This document shows, piece by piece, positions 18,666 to 27,078 of a stretch of DNA of 36,177 nucleotides (the stretch's first letter is position 1; each line of letters starts with the position of its first letter). Source of the DNA: a virus. The notes beneath the pieces were generated by a model that saw only the letters and a list, made by a program, of their open reading frames with translations, did no database searches and was not told the DNA's origin. The translations under genes and the position numbers were made by a program. The DNA lies in IMG/VR virus record IMGVR_UViG_3300002140_000223, positions 1-36,177 of that record; one strand, 5' to 3'.

Positions 18666-19493
18666 GTGAACGTGGAAGAACTGCTAAAATCAAGGGATGT
18701 ATATTTTATACCTAAAGGTGGAGACTTCTTAGTTTCCTGTCTTAACCCTGAACATGCAGACAGAAATCCTAGTATGAGGATTGACCAAATCACTGGCATA
18801 TTTCAATGCTTTTCTTGTGAATTCAAAGGTAATTTGTTTACCTATTTTGGGGAAAAGGCAAATCAACTACAACTACGACGAGAACTTCTTAAAAAGAAAC
18901 TTAAAGATAAGAGGTCGGAAAGTATTGGTTTGTCTTTTCCCAAAAATAGCATAGCATATACTGGAACATGGAGAGAGATTAAGCCTGAGACATACAAAAG
19001 GTTTGAAGCCTTTCAACACTCAGACGGAGACTTTATAGGTAGGATTAACTTTCCTATTAGGGATATTTCAGGCAGAATAGTAGCCTTCAATGGCAGACAT
19101 ACTACAAACGGTACGCCTAAGTATATGATCTCGCCTGCGGGTGCAAGGATGCCTTTATTCCCTATAGTTAAGCCGATACAAGGTTGTGTTATCTTAGTAG
19201 AAGGTATATACGACATGATAAACCTACATGATAAAGGATTAACTAATGCAGTTTGTACGTTTGGCACAAAGAACATCAATGAAGATAAGCTACGAATGCT
19301 TTCTATACAGGGAGTAGACACTGTAGATATATTCTTTGATGGAGATGATGCAGGACAAACAGCAGCAGAAAGAGTTAAGATAATGTGTGAAGAGGCAGAA
19401 TTATTAACTAGAAATGTATGTTTAAAAGGCACAGACCCAGGAGCTTTAAAAGAAGCACAAGTAAGAAAACTAAAAGATAAATTATATAACTAG
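18666..19493 (+). CDS. DNA primase, DnaG-type
   Basis: 275-residue primase that makes RNA primers for lagging-strand synthesis. The CHC2 zinc finger is intact: Cys25, His30 (CLNPEHADRNPSM), Cys48 and Cys51 (CFSC). A TOPRIM domain follows with ILVEGIYDMINLHDKG, the FGTKNINEDK segment and FFDGDDAGQTAAERV holding the metal-binding Asp pair. It lacks the long C-terminal helicase-binding region of DnaG. GTG 18666 has GAGGA nine bases upstream; TTG 18657 is too close to that site. Confidence 0.88.
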   Translation: MNVEELLKSRDVYFIPKGGDFLVSCLNPEHADRNPSMRIDQITGIFQCFSCEFKGNLFTYFGEKANQLQLRRELLKKKLKDKRSESIGLSFPKNSIAYTGTWREIKPETYKRFEAFQHSDGDFIGRINFPIRDISGRIVAFNGRHTTNGTPKYMISPAGARMPLFPIVKPIQGCVILVEGIYDMINLHDKGLTNAVCTFGTKNINEDKLRMLSIQGVDTVDIFFDGDDAGQTAAERVKIMCEEAELLTRNVCLKGTDPGALKEAQVRKLKDKLYN

Positions 19494-19502
19494 AGGTTAT
19501 AC

Positions 19503-21773
19503 ATGACGAGCCCACGAGTCGCTCTAATAGAGACTAAGAGAAGTAAAACAAACTACAAATCTGAATTTGATCATGAGTTCGAATTTGACCAATATCAGCT
19601 ATGTTCTAATCCTACCATTACGAAAGTACTGAAACGAGATTGTGACATAGAAATTAACATTGATGCCTATGACTGGATTATTCTAGTAGGTAGTGATGCT
19701 TTGAAATACTTTACCAAAATTAACTCAGTTACTGAATATTCTGGTAAGAAGGTAGATGAAAAATTTCTTCCTGTAATTAACCCCGCAATGTTAGCTTTTA
19801 AGCCAGAGGCTAGAGGTACATGGGAAACTTCACGCGATAATATCATTAAGCATATTAAAGGTGAGATTGAAGATGTAACTATTACTAGTGAAAATGCGTA
19901 TGGCATTGAAAATACTGAAGAAGCTAATGCCTATATTCAAGCAGCAATTGATTCTCCTACAGAATATGTTGCTCTTGACTCCGAAACAACGGGTCTGTAC
20001 CCACGAGATGGATACATGCTTGGAATATCTTTGTCTTACCAAAGAGACAAAGGTGTTTATATTAATACAGAGTGTTTTGATGAAAAAACTGAAGAGCTTC
20101 TTCAGCAGCTATTTGATAAGAAGATAGTAGTATTTCATAACGCTAAGTTTGACGTTGCTTTCTTTCAGTACCACTTTAACTTTAACTTTCCTCAGTTTGA
20201 GGACACAATGTTGCTCCATTACCTCATAGACGAGAATCCTGGAGGGCATGGCCTTAAGCAGCTATCTATTAAGTACACTCCATACGGGGACTATGAAAAG
20301 CCCATGTATGAGTGGATGGATAACTATAGAAGGGAGCATGGCATACTAAAAGACCAATTTACTTGGGATAGTATTCCTTTTGAGACTATGAAGACATATG
20401 CTGCGATGGACGCAGTATGTACCTTCCTGCTCTACGAAAAGTTTGTAAAGATTAAGCAGAACAAAAGACTGAAGAACGTCTACGATAATATATTGATACC
20501 TGGGTCTAAGTTTTTAACTGATGTTCAGGATAATGGAGTACCTTTTGACAGGGATAGACTTATTGTCTCGCAGGAGTTAATGCAAAAAGAAATTGATGAG
20601 GCAATTGCTCAGTTGTATAAACATCCTGCTATATCAAAATTTGAGACAATTAATGGAAAAACTTTTAACCCTAATAGCACTGTCCAGCTTAGATCTCTTT
20701 TGTTTGACTTTCTTGGTCTACAGCCTACGGGAAAGAAAACTGGTACAGGAGCAGCTTCGACAGATGCGGAAGTTCTTGGAGAGCTGGCCGAACAGTCAGA
20801 AGTACCAAAACTTATCCTTGCCATACGACAAAAGTCGAAAATCAAGAATACTTACTTGGATAAAATCATACCGCAACTGGACAGAGATTCTAGGCTTCGT
20901 ACAGGGTTTAACTTACATAGTACTACTTCTGGTCGCCTTAGCTCTAGTGGTAAGCTCAATATGCAGCAACTACCTAGAGATAACCCTATAGTAAAGGGGT
21001 GTATTAAAGCTGCCCCAGGACATAAGATTGTAGCAATGGACTTAACAACAGCAGAAGTATATGTTGCAGCCATTCTAGCAGAAGATAAAGCACTCATTGA
21101 AGTGTTCCGTAGTGGAGGTAACTTTCATAGTAGTATTGCGAAGAGAGTATTTGGTCTACCATGTGATGTAGAAGATGTTGCAGAGTTGTACAAAGATAAA
21201 AGACAGGCTGCTAAAGCAGTAACATTTGGTATTATGTATGGAGCTGGCCCTAAGAAGATTAGTGAGCAAGTAACAAAGGATTCGGGCAAGTACTTTAGCC
21301 CGCAAGAGGCCACAGAAGTAATTACTGAGTACTTTAATGAGTTCCACAAGCTAAAAGAATGGATAACTAATAATCAGACTTTTATTGCGGCAAATGGATT
21401 TATTTATAGTTACTTTGGCCGTAAAAGGAGATTACCCAATGTCGGATCTACTGACGCAGGTATTAAAAGTCATAGTATTAGGTCTGGTCTTAACTTTTTG
21501 GTGCAGTCTGCTGCTTCTGATATTAACTTATTAGGCGCTATAGATATGGGAGCACACATTAAGGCGAAGAAAATGAAAGCTCGAATATTTGCTTTAGTAC
21601 ATGACTCTATTCTAGCAGAAGTGCCAGATGATGAAGTAGATTCATATGTAGAACAGTTACAGAAGTATATACAAATGGATAGAGGATTGTCTATCCCAGG
21701 TGCCCCAGTTGGTTGTGATTTTGAGATTGGGGATGATTATTCAATGGGTAAATTCGAGAAGATGTATGGTTGA
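19503..21773 (+). CDS. polA: DNA polymerase I-type (family A)
   Basis: 756-residue replicative family A polymerase with 3'-5' exonuclease but no 5' nuclease (encoded apart at 29379). Exo I: Asp159 and Glu161 in ALDSETTGLYPRDG. Motif A: Asp513 in VAMDLTTAEVYVAA. Motif B: R567 and K571 in RQAAKAVTFGIMYGAG, with Phe575 at the site equivalent to E. coli 762. Motif C: VHDSILAE, with His700-Asp701 but Ser702 in place of the usual Glu. All catalytic aspartates are present. AGAGG precedes the ATG, and its end overlaps purM by 8 bases. Confidence 0.95.
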   Translation: MTSPRVALIETKRSKTNYKSEFDHEFEFDQYQLCSNPTITKVLKRDCDIEINIDAYDWIILVGSDALKYFTKINSVTEYSGKKVDEKFLPVINPAMLAFKPEARGTWETSRDNIIKHIKGEIEDVTITSENAYGIENTEEANAYIQAAIDSPTEYVALDSETTGLYPRDGYMLGISLSYQRDKGVYINTECFDEKTEELLQQLFDKKIVVFHNAKFDVAFFQYHFNFNFPQFEDTMLLHYLIDENPGGHGLKQLSIKYTPYGDYEKPMYEWMDNYRREHGILKDQFTWDSIPFETMKTYAAMDAVCTFLLYEKFVKIKQNKRLKNVYDNILIPGSKFLTDVQDNGVPFDRDRLIVSQELMQKEIDEAIAQLYKHPAISKFETINGKTFNPNSTVQLRSLLFDFLGLQPTGKKTGTGAASTDAEVLGELAEQSEVPKLILAIRQKSKIKNTYLDKIIPQLDRDSRLRTGFNLHSTTSGRLSSSGKLNMQQLPRDNPIVKGCIKAAPGHKIVAMDLTTAEVYVAAILAEDKALIEVFRSGGNFHSSIAKRVFGLPCDVEDVAELYKDKRQAAKAVTFGIMYGAGPKKISEQVTKDSGKYFSPQEATEVITEYFNEFHKLKEWITNNQTFIAANGFIYSYFGRKRRLPNVGSTDAGIKSHSIRSGLNFLVQSAASDINLLGAIDMGAHIKAKKMKARIFALVHDSILAEVPDDEVDSYVEQLQKYIQMDRGLSIPGAPVGCDFEIGDDYSMGKFEKMYG

Positions 21774-22599
21774 CCAAGCAAAGGCCAATGAATTAGCGGA
21801 ATACCTAGGATTATCTGGGTATGGTGCAGTAATTAATGTAGGCTCTTATAGAGACATAGTATTGTCTACAGATGGAGTAGGTACTAAGCTATTAATTGCT
21901 GAGTACTTTAATAAGTTTGATACTGTAGGTATTGACTTAGTAGCAATGTGCGCTAATGATATATTATGTGTTGGTGCTCGCCCTCACAGCTTTTTAGACT
22001 ATTATGCTACAGGTTCTCTGAACATGGATAAAAGTAAAGAGATTCTAGGGGGTATTATAAAAGGCTGTGAGTTAGCGGGCTGTAAGTTAGTAGGTGGAGA
22101 AACTGCTCAGTTAAACCCAATGTTCTTTAAGAAGGCTTGGTTTGATTTAGCTGGTTTCATCATGGGAGTAGTAGTACAAAGACTTCCTTCACCTTTCATA
22201 GCTGTAGGAGACTATGTTGTAGGTATTCCTAGTAGTGGAGTTCATAGTAATGGTTTTACCACTATTAGGATGAATGTAAAGGAATGGACAGAAGACTTGC
22301 TCACTCCCACCAGAATATATACCAATGAGATTATGAATAATCTGACTCATATTAAAGCATGTGCTCACATAACAGGCGGAGGTATTCATGGGAACTTGCC
22401 ACGGGTGCTCAACGGCTTTAACTATAGTATCGACCTTACACTTGACCCTTATTGGAAGAACCTTAAGAAATTAGTAGGAATGAGCACAGCGCAGATGGAG
22501 AATACGTTTAATTGTGGCTGGGGGATGTTATTAGTAGTAAGTGACCCAGATATGTTAGATATACCAGATGCTAAAGTACTTGGACGAATAGTACCATAA
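21766..22599 (+). CDS. purM: AIR synthetase PurM
   Basis: 277-residue phosphoribosylformylglycinamidine cyclo-ligase, the fifth step of purine synthesis (FGAM + ATP to AIR). Family motifs: STDGVGTKLLIAEY, GIDLVAMCANDIL, FLDYYATG, KLVGGETAQ, GIPSSGVHSNGF and HITGGGIHGNLPRV. It is shorter than the bacterial enzyme (about 345) mainly at the N-terminus. Start ATG 21766 overlaps the polA stop; a longer frame into polA is a shadow. A known auxiliary gene in cyanophages; here it should raise purine supply together with NrdAB. Confidence 0.93.
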   Translation: MVDQAKANELAEYLGLSGYGAVINVGSYRDIVLSTDGVGTKLLIAEYFNKFDTVGIDLVAMCANDILCVGARPHSFLDYYATGSLNMDKSKEILGGIIKGCELAGCKLVGGETAQLNPMFFKKAWFDLAGFIMGVVVQRLPSPFIAVGDYVVGIPSSGVHSNGFTTIRMNVKEWTEDLLTPTRIYTNEIMNNLTHIKACAHITGGGIHGNLPRVLNGFNYSIDLTLDPYWKNLKKLVGMSTAQMENTFNCGWGMLLVVSDPDMLDIPDAKVLGRIVP

Positions 22600-22643
22600 T
22601 AGTCACATATAAAACAGCCCATAAGTTAAAGTTTCCAGTATAT

Positions 22644-23090
22644 TTGTTACCCTCAGATAACTGGATGCTGGCTGATGGACTATTATTTATAGATAGTGCC
22701 TTATTAGATGACAAAAATATGCCAGGAGCTACTTTAGGGATTCGTAGAGCACAAAGCCCTCATAGAAAGCAGTATAAGTTAAAAAGTGCAGTATTTAGTC
22801 ACAATGGTATATTAAAGCAGTACACAAAGTATTTTATAGATAGTAACGGTATGCCCTTTATTTATGAGAAAACAAAGTTATTAAAGCTATCGTACTTACC
22901 AATTAAAAAAGTGATACAAAAGGATGTGGCTTCACTTTTATATGTGAAAGGGTCTAAAAGCCCTTTTACTATACCACGGCCTCCCGAACAAGGAATGACT
23001 TGGGCTGGCATTCTGCATCTAAATGGATTTCCCTGGATGCTATATGAGTATTCTGACAAGAAACTCAAAGACACTCATAGAAAAGTGTAG
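22644..23090 (+). CDS. Conserved phage protein near PhoH (148+ aa)
   Basis: At least 148 residues, function unknown. Recognisable stretches: LPSDNWMLADGLLFIDSALL, DDKNMPGATLGIRR, a KSPFTIPRPPEQGMTWAGIL stretch, and a C-terminal FPWMLYEYSD. From memory, relatives beside PhoH in other phages start earlier with a segment like VTYKTAHKLKFPVYLLPSDN, which is encoded here upstream of TTG 22644 as far as ATA 22596. That ATA overlaps the purM stop (ATAA). TTG 22644 has no Shine-Dalgarno, so the real start may be AUA 22596 or 22599. Confidence 0.72.
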   Translation: MLPSDNWMLADGLLFIDSALLDDKNMPGATLGIRRAQSPHRKQYKLKSAVFSHNGILKQYTKYFIDSNGMPFIYEKTKLLKLSYLPIKKVIQKDVASLLYVKGSKSPFTIPRPPEQGMTWAGILHLNGFPWMLYEYSDKKLKDTHRKV

Positions 23091-23096
23091 GAACTT

Positions 23097-23762
23097 ATGG
23101 CTAAAAAAAATCGCACAATAGCAGGGGCTAGTCTAGACCTGAGAGACATCGAACCTCTTACTAGAAATCAATTAAAGGTTTTTGAGTCAAATAAAAACCT
23201 AGTATTGCACGGACTAGCAGGAACAGGTAAAACTTTTATATCTTGTTATCTAGCATTTGACGATATGCTAAAGGATGAATACGACCGATTAGTAATTATT
23301 CGTAGTGCAGTACCAACAAGAGATATTGGCTTTTTACCTGGGAATGAGAAAGAGAAGTCTTCTGTCTATGAAGAACCTTACAAAGATATTTGTATTGATC
23401 TATTTGGACGGGGTGATGCATACCAGATACTGAAGACTAAAAATATTGTAGACTTTATGACAACTTCCTTCATTCGTGGTATTACGCTACGGAATGCAGT
23501 AATTGTTATTGATGAGTGTCAAAATATGTCTTTTCACGAGTTAGATTCTATTATTACTCGTATGGGTGAGAATTGTAGGGTTATATTCTGTGGAGACTTT
23601 AGACAGGCTGATTTGAAGAGTGGTCAGAGTGGTATGTTAGACTTTCTTCATGTTTTAAAACGCATGGAAGAGTTTGATTTTATCGAGTTCGAGGTAGAAG
23701 ATATTGTTCGCAGTAGCTTCGTTAAAAACTACATTATAGCAAAAAATGAACTAGGATTATGA
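23097..23762 (+). CDS. phoH: PhoH-like ATPase
   Basis: 221-residue PhoH-family P-loop ATPase. Walker A: LHGLAGTGKTFISCYLAF near residues 37-54. Walker B: AVIVIDECQNMSFHELDS. Family features RSAVPTRDIGFLPG, EEPYKDI and GDFRQADLKSGQSGM. PhoH is among the commonest auxiliary genes in marine phages; its biochemical role is unsettled (RNA helicase/RNase links have been proposed). ATGA overlap with the helicase gene that follows. Confidence 0.93.
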   Translation: MAKKNRTIAGASLDLRDIEPLTRNQLKVFESNKNLVLHGLAGTGKTFISCYLAFDDMLKDEYDRLVIIRSAVPTRDIGFLPGNEKEKSSVYEEPYKDICIDLFGRGDAYQILKTKNIVDFMTTSFIRGITLRNAVIVIDECQNMSFHELDSIITRMGENCRVIFCGDFRQADLKSGQSGMLDFLHVLKRMEEFDFIEFEVEDIVRSSFVKNYIIAKNELGL

Positions 23763-25045
23763 GCAAAGCAGTTATCAGCAATAGAATTTATATGGATTGT
23801 TCCCCTGAGTTGCAGTTAGAACTTGATAGGGAGCTTACATATACAATTCCATCATATAACCCTTTAGACCCGCCCCAAGTTATTAAAACTATGGGGCTGA
23901 TTAGAAGTGGTGTGGTATCGTTACCTATAGGTCGTACTGATTTAATACCAGCGCACTATAGAATAATTGATAACCGGCTTTTTAAGCCAGTAGAATTTCC
24001 TGAGTTTAGGTTTCCTCTACGGGATAGTCAACAGAAGGTTTATGATGAAATTGATGATAACGCTATAATTAATGCCTGGGTGAGCTGGGGTAAGACTTTC
24101 ACAGGTCTTGCTATAGCCGGTAAGCTAGGGCAGAAGACTCTCATAGTAACACATACTGTGCCTTTGAGAAATCAATGGGCAAAGGAAGTGGAGAAGGTTT
24201 ATGGGTTTACGCCAGGTATAATAGGTAGCGGTAAGTTTGAGATTGATAATAAGATTGTTATTGGCAATACTCAGAGCTTATACCGAAACATTCCCAAAAT
24301 TCGAAAGGAGTTTGGAACTATTATACTTGACGAAATGCACCATGTTAGCAGCCCTACGTTCTCTAAGATTATAGATACAAACTACTGTAGGTATAAGATA
24401 GGGTTATCTGGCACCATAGAACGAAAGGATGGAAAGCATGTTGTGTTTAGAGATTTCTTTGGTAGTAAAATCTTTAGACCTCCAAAGGAAAACTACATGG
24501 TGCCTAGCATTCATCTAGTAAAATCAGAAATACGATTTATGGATGGGGCTAGTATTCCATGGGCTAACAGAGTAACTAAATTATCAAATGATGAGGAATA
24601 TCGTCATACGATAGCAATGCTGGCAGCGGCCTACGCCGCAAGAGGGCATAAAGTATTAGTAGTAAGCGACCGAGTCGCATTCCTCAGAGCTTGCGCCGAG
24701 CTGACTGGTGACAGAGCAGTTTGTGTTACGGGTGAGGTATCGCATGAGGACAGGGAGAAATTGGTAGAAGAAGTACTAAGTGGGAATAAGAATGTACTAT
24801 ATGGTACACAAGCAATTTTCTCGGAAGGTATTTCTGTAGATAGTCTAAGTTGTCTTATTCTAGCTACACCAGTTAATAACGAACCTTTATTAACACAGTT
24901 AATAGGTCGCGTAATACGGAAAAGGGAAGGTAAGGTAGACCCTGTTATAGTAGACATACACTTAAAAGGCAAAACTGCACAGCGGCAAGCCTCTAATAGA
25001 GTGGGGTACTACTTGAAAGAAGGCTACCACATGAAGTACCTTTGA
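23759..25045 (+). CDS. Superfamily 2 helicase (UvsW/T5 D10-like)
   Basis: 428-residue SF2 helicase. Motifs: Q-like LRDSQQKVYDEI, motif I AWVSWGKTFTGLAI (first Gly of the Walker A is replaced), motif Ia TLIVTHTVPLRNQW, motif II ILDEMHH (DExH), motif III GLSGTIER, motif V YGTQAIFSEGISVDS and motif VI QLIGRVIRKREGK. Relatives T4 UvsW and T5 D10 unwind branched recombination intermediates. The gene sits between PhoH and recombination genes. Confidence 0.9.
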   Translation: MSKAVISNRIYMDCSPELQLELDRELTYTIPSYNPLDPPQVIKTMGLIRSGVVSLPIGRTDLIPAHYRIIDNRLFKPVEFPEFRFPLRDSQQKVYDEIDDNAIINAWVSWGKTFTGLAIAGKLGQKTLIVTHTVPLRNQWAKEVEKVYGFTPGIIGSGKFEIDNKIVIGNTQSLYRNIPKIRKEFGTIILDEMHHVSSPTFSKIIDTNYCRYKIGLSGTIERKDGKHVVFRDFFGSKIFRPPKENYMVPSIHLVKSEIRFMDGASIPWANRVTKLSNDEEYRHTIAMLAAAYAARGHKVLVVSDRVAFLRACAELTGDRAVCVTGEVSHEDREKLVEEVLSGNKNVLYGTQAIFSEGISVDSLSCLILATPVNNEPLLTQLIGRVIRKREGKVDPVIVDIHLKGKTAQRQASNRVGYYLKEGYHMKYL

Positions 25046-25055
25046 AAAATAATTC

Positions 25056-25084
25056 TTGACAATTACCCTAAATAGGAGTATAAT
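25056..25084 (+). promoter_or_regulatory. Sigma-70-type promoter
   Basis: TTGACA (25056-25061), 17-bp spacer, TATAAT (25079-25084). The predicted start (about 25091) abuts the TTG codon at 25092. Confidence 0.87.
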
Positions 25085-25091
25085 ATTGTTC

Positions 25092-25487
25092 TTGTATGAC
25101 TGGCAGAAGGTATATGATGAAGCAAAGGGCAGTGTTGCTTTATGTAATCGTATTATGGAAATGATTATAACCAAACGCATTCCAAAAAATACTTACGATC
25201 CAATATATAATCTTGCTACTAAGAATTTCTCAGGCGATAGTTTTCTGGTGCATCCAGACATACTATTGTTTGAGTCATATAAGTATTCGCACCGTGAGAC
25301 TGCAGAATACTATGCCCTAGCTTCACTGCGAAGTTTGGGGGAATATATCGTCTCTCGAAAAGTAACACTAGATTTACTGCATGTTCCAGTAGATTTGGAG
25401 TTTATAAACAATAATAGACTACTGAGTATGGATGAGCATTCCGTTCATTTCTTATACGAAGAAGTCACTAAGGAGAATATACACTAA
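25092..25487 (+). CDS. Conserved phage protein, leaderless UUG start (131 aa)
   Basis: 131 residues, function unknown. It begins YDWQKVYDEAKGSVALCNRI after the initiator, then ITKRIPKNTYDPIY, NFSGDSFLVHPDILLFESYK, a long helical stretch, VDLEFINNNRLLS and a final HFLYEEV. From memory, relatives beside phage SSB genes begin MYDWxKVY, which fixes the start at TTG 25092. The promoter's predicted +1 is at about 25091, so the message would be almost leaderless. ATG 25096 is out of frame. Coupled to the SSB gene by TAATG. Confidence 0.72.
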   Translation: MYDWQKVYDEAKGSVALCNRIMEMIITKRIPKNTYDPIYNLATKNFSGDSFLVHPDILLFESYKYSHRETAEYYALASLRSLGEYIVSRKVTLDLLHVPVDLEFINNNRLLSMDEHSVHFLYEEVTKENIH

Positions 25488-26122
25488 TGGCTATATCATT
25501 TAACAATCAAAAAGGTTCTGCACAAAAATCAAGCATGGATACTTTCGTATTCAAAGATGGCGAAAACAAGATGCGCATCGTAGGTGACATTCTTGCTCGT
25601 TATGTTTACTGGATTGAAGGCGAGAACGGTAAAAACCTTCCACTAGAATGTCTGTCTTTTGATAGAAACGCAGAGCGTTTTAATAATGCAGAGAAAGATT
25701 GGGTTCGTGAGTATTACCCCGATCTTAAATGTGGCTGGTCTTACGCTACACAATGTATCGACCCTAACGATGGTAAGCTGAAAGTTGTAAACTTGAAGAA
25801 GAAGTTGTGGGAGCAGATTGTGCAGACAGCACAGGATGGTCTTGGAGACCCTACGGATGTTGTAGATGGATGGGATATTTGCTTTAAGCGAGTAAAAACT
25901 GGCCCACTCCCTTACAACGTAGAGTATCAGTTGCAAGTACTAAAGTGCAAAAATCGTCCTTTGAGCGAAGAAGAGATTGAAACAATTTCAGAGCTGAAGT
26001 CTATGGATGATGTTATGCCTCGCCCAACACCAGACGCACAGAAAGAACTTCTGGATCGTCTACGAACAGGCAGTAAAGATAACGATGATGAAATGTTAGA
26101 GTCTGAGTTTAAAGTAGGATGA
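25487..26122 (+). CDS. Probable single-stranded DNA-binding protein
   Basis: 211 residues. The N-terminal part (FKDGENKMRIVGDILARYVY) and aromatic, basic middle with Cys residues look like a gp32-type OB-fold core. The C-terminus is a flexible acidic tail (DNDDEMLESEF), the hallmark of SSB and gp32 proteins, which recruits replication partners. Its place just before sbcD/sbcC fits. I cannot confirm the fold by sequence alone, so this is a probable assignment. The stop overlaps sbcD by ATGA. Confidence 0.7.
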   Translation: MAISFNNQKGSAQKSSMDTFVFKDGENKMRIVGDILARYVYWIEGENGKNLPLECLSFDRNAERFNNAEKDWVREYYPDLKCGWSYATQCIDPNDGKLKVVNLKKKLWEQIVQTAQDGLGDPTDVVDGWDICFKRVKTGPLPYNVEYQLQVLKCKNRPLSEEEIETISELKSMDDVMPRPTPDAQKELLDRLRTGSKDNDDEMLESEFKVG

Positions 26123-27078
26123 TTTTATTCACGGCAGATTGGCACATAAAGCTGGGACAGAAGAATGTCCCAGTAGCATGGGCATTAAATCGCTACAATC
26201 TATTCTTTCAACAAATCTATGATTTAGAGAAAGAGTGCAATATGCACATTATAGGTGGTGATTTATTTGATAGGCTGCCGAACATGGAAGAGTTGGAACT
26301 TTACTTTTCGTTTATTCGATCAGTAAAGATTCCAACCATTATCTACGATGGCAATCATGAAGCTACTAGGAAGAACAAGACATTCTTTACTCAGTTAAAA
26401 CAAGTATCAAGGGATATTAATCCTTTGATACACATTGTTGATATTTCTTATATTGATGATGATTTAGGCTTTGGTATTCTGCCTTACGCAGATCTACATA
26501 GAAAAGACAGTGTTGAACATTTTGATAAGACTAAAGCACTGTTTACACATGTACGAGGTGAAATACCTCCTCATGTAAAGCCTGAGATTGATTTAGAAAG
26601 GTTTTCAGAGTTCCCTGTAGTTTTCGCTGGTGATTTACATGCACACAGCAATTGCCAACGTAACATAGTGTATCCAGGCAGTCCTATGACTACCTCTTTT
26701 CATAGAAGTGCAGTAAAGACAGGATATATTCTCATTAATGAACACGACTGGACTTGGTTGTGGGAGGCTTTCAATCTTCCACAGCTAATTCGTAAAACAG
26801 TAAGTAGTCAAGATGATATGATATCTACGCCTTATGACCATACTATATATGAAATACAGGGCGACATTCAAGACTTAGCAGGTATTAAGAACTCAGACCT
26901 TCTTGATAAGAAAGTAGTAGTTCGAAAATCAGAAGCAAGTCTTATTATTAGTAAAGATATGACTGTAGAAGAGGAGCTGATAGAGTACCTAAGCTACATA
27001 TTAGAAATATCAGAAAATAAAATACCAGACATTCTAGGAACTTATAATGATTACGCTTCAAAAGCTGAAATGGGATAA
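26119..27078 (+). CDS. sbcD: SbcD/Mre11-like nuclease subunit
   Basis: 319-residue metallophosphoesterase, the nuclease partner of SbcC (T4 gp47, T5 D13-type). Metal-binding motifs: FTADWHIKLG (D-x-H), IIGGDLFDR (G-D), YDGNHEATRK (GNHE), LFTHVRGE (His) and FAGDLHAHSN (G-D-x-H-x-H). It processes double-strand ends during recombination-dependent replication. The 3' end overlaps sbcC by 32 bases. Confidence 0.92.
   Translation: MILFTADWHIKLGQKNVPVAWALNRYNLFFQQIYDLEKECNMHIIGGDLFDRLPNMEELELYFSFIRSVKIPTIIYDGNHEATRKNKTFFTQLKQVSRDINPLIHIVDISYIDDDLGFGILPYADLHRKDSVEHFDKTKALFTHVRGEIPPHVKPEIDLERFSEFPVVFAGDLHAHSNCQRNIVYPGSPMTTSFHRSAVKTGYILINEHDWTWLWEAFNLPQLIRKTVSSQDDMISTPYDHTIYEIQGDIQDLAGIKNSDLLDKKVVVRKSEASLIISKDMTVEEELIEYLSYILEISENKIPDILGTYNDYASKAEMG

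Noticed and set aside
20593-20991. 132-codon frame inside polA
   Set aside because: Out of frame within conserved polymerase sequence; no Shine-Dalgarno or family match.
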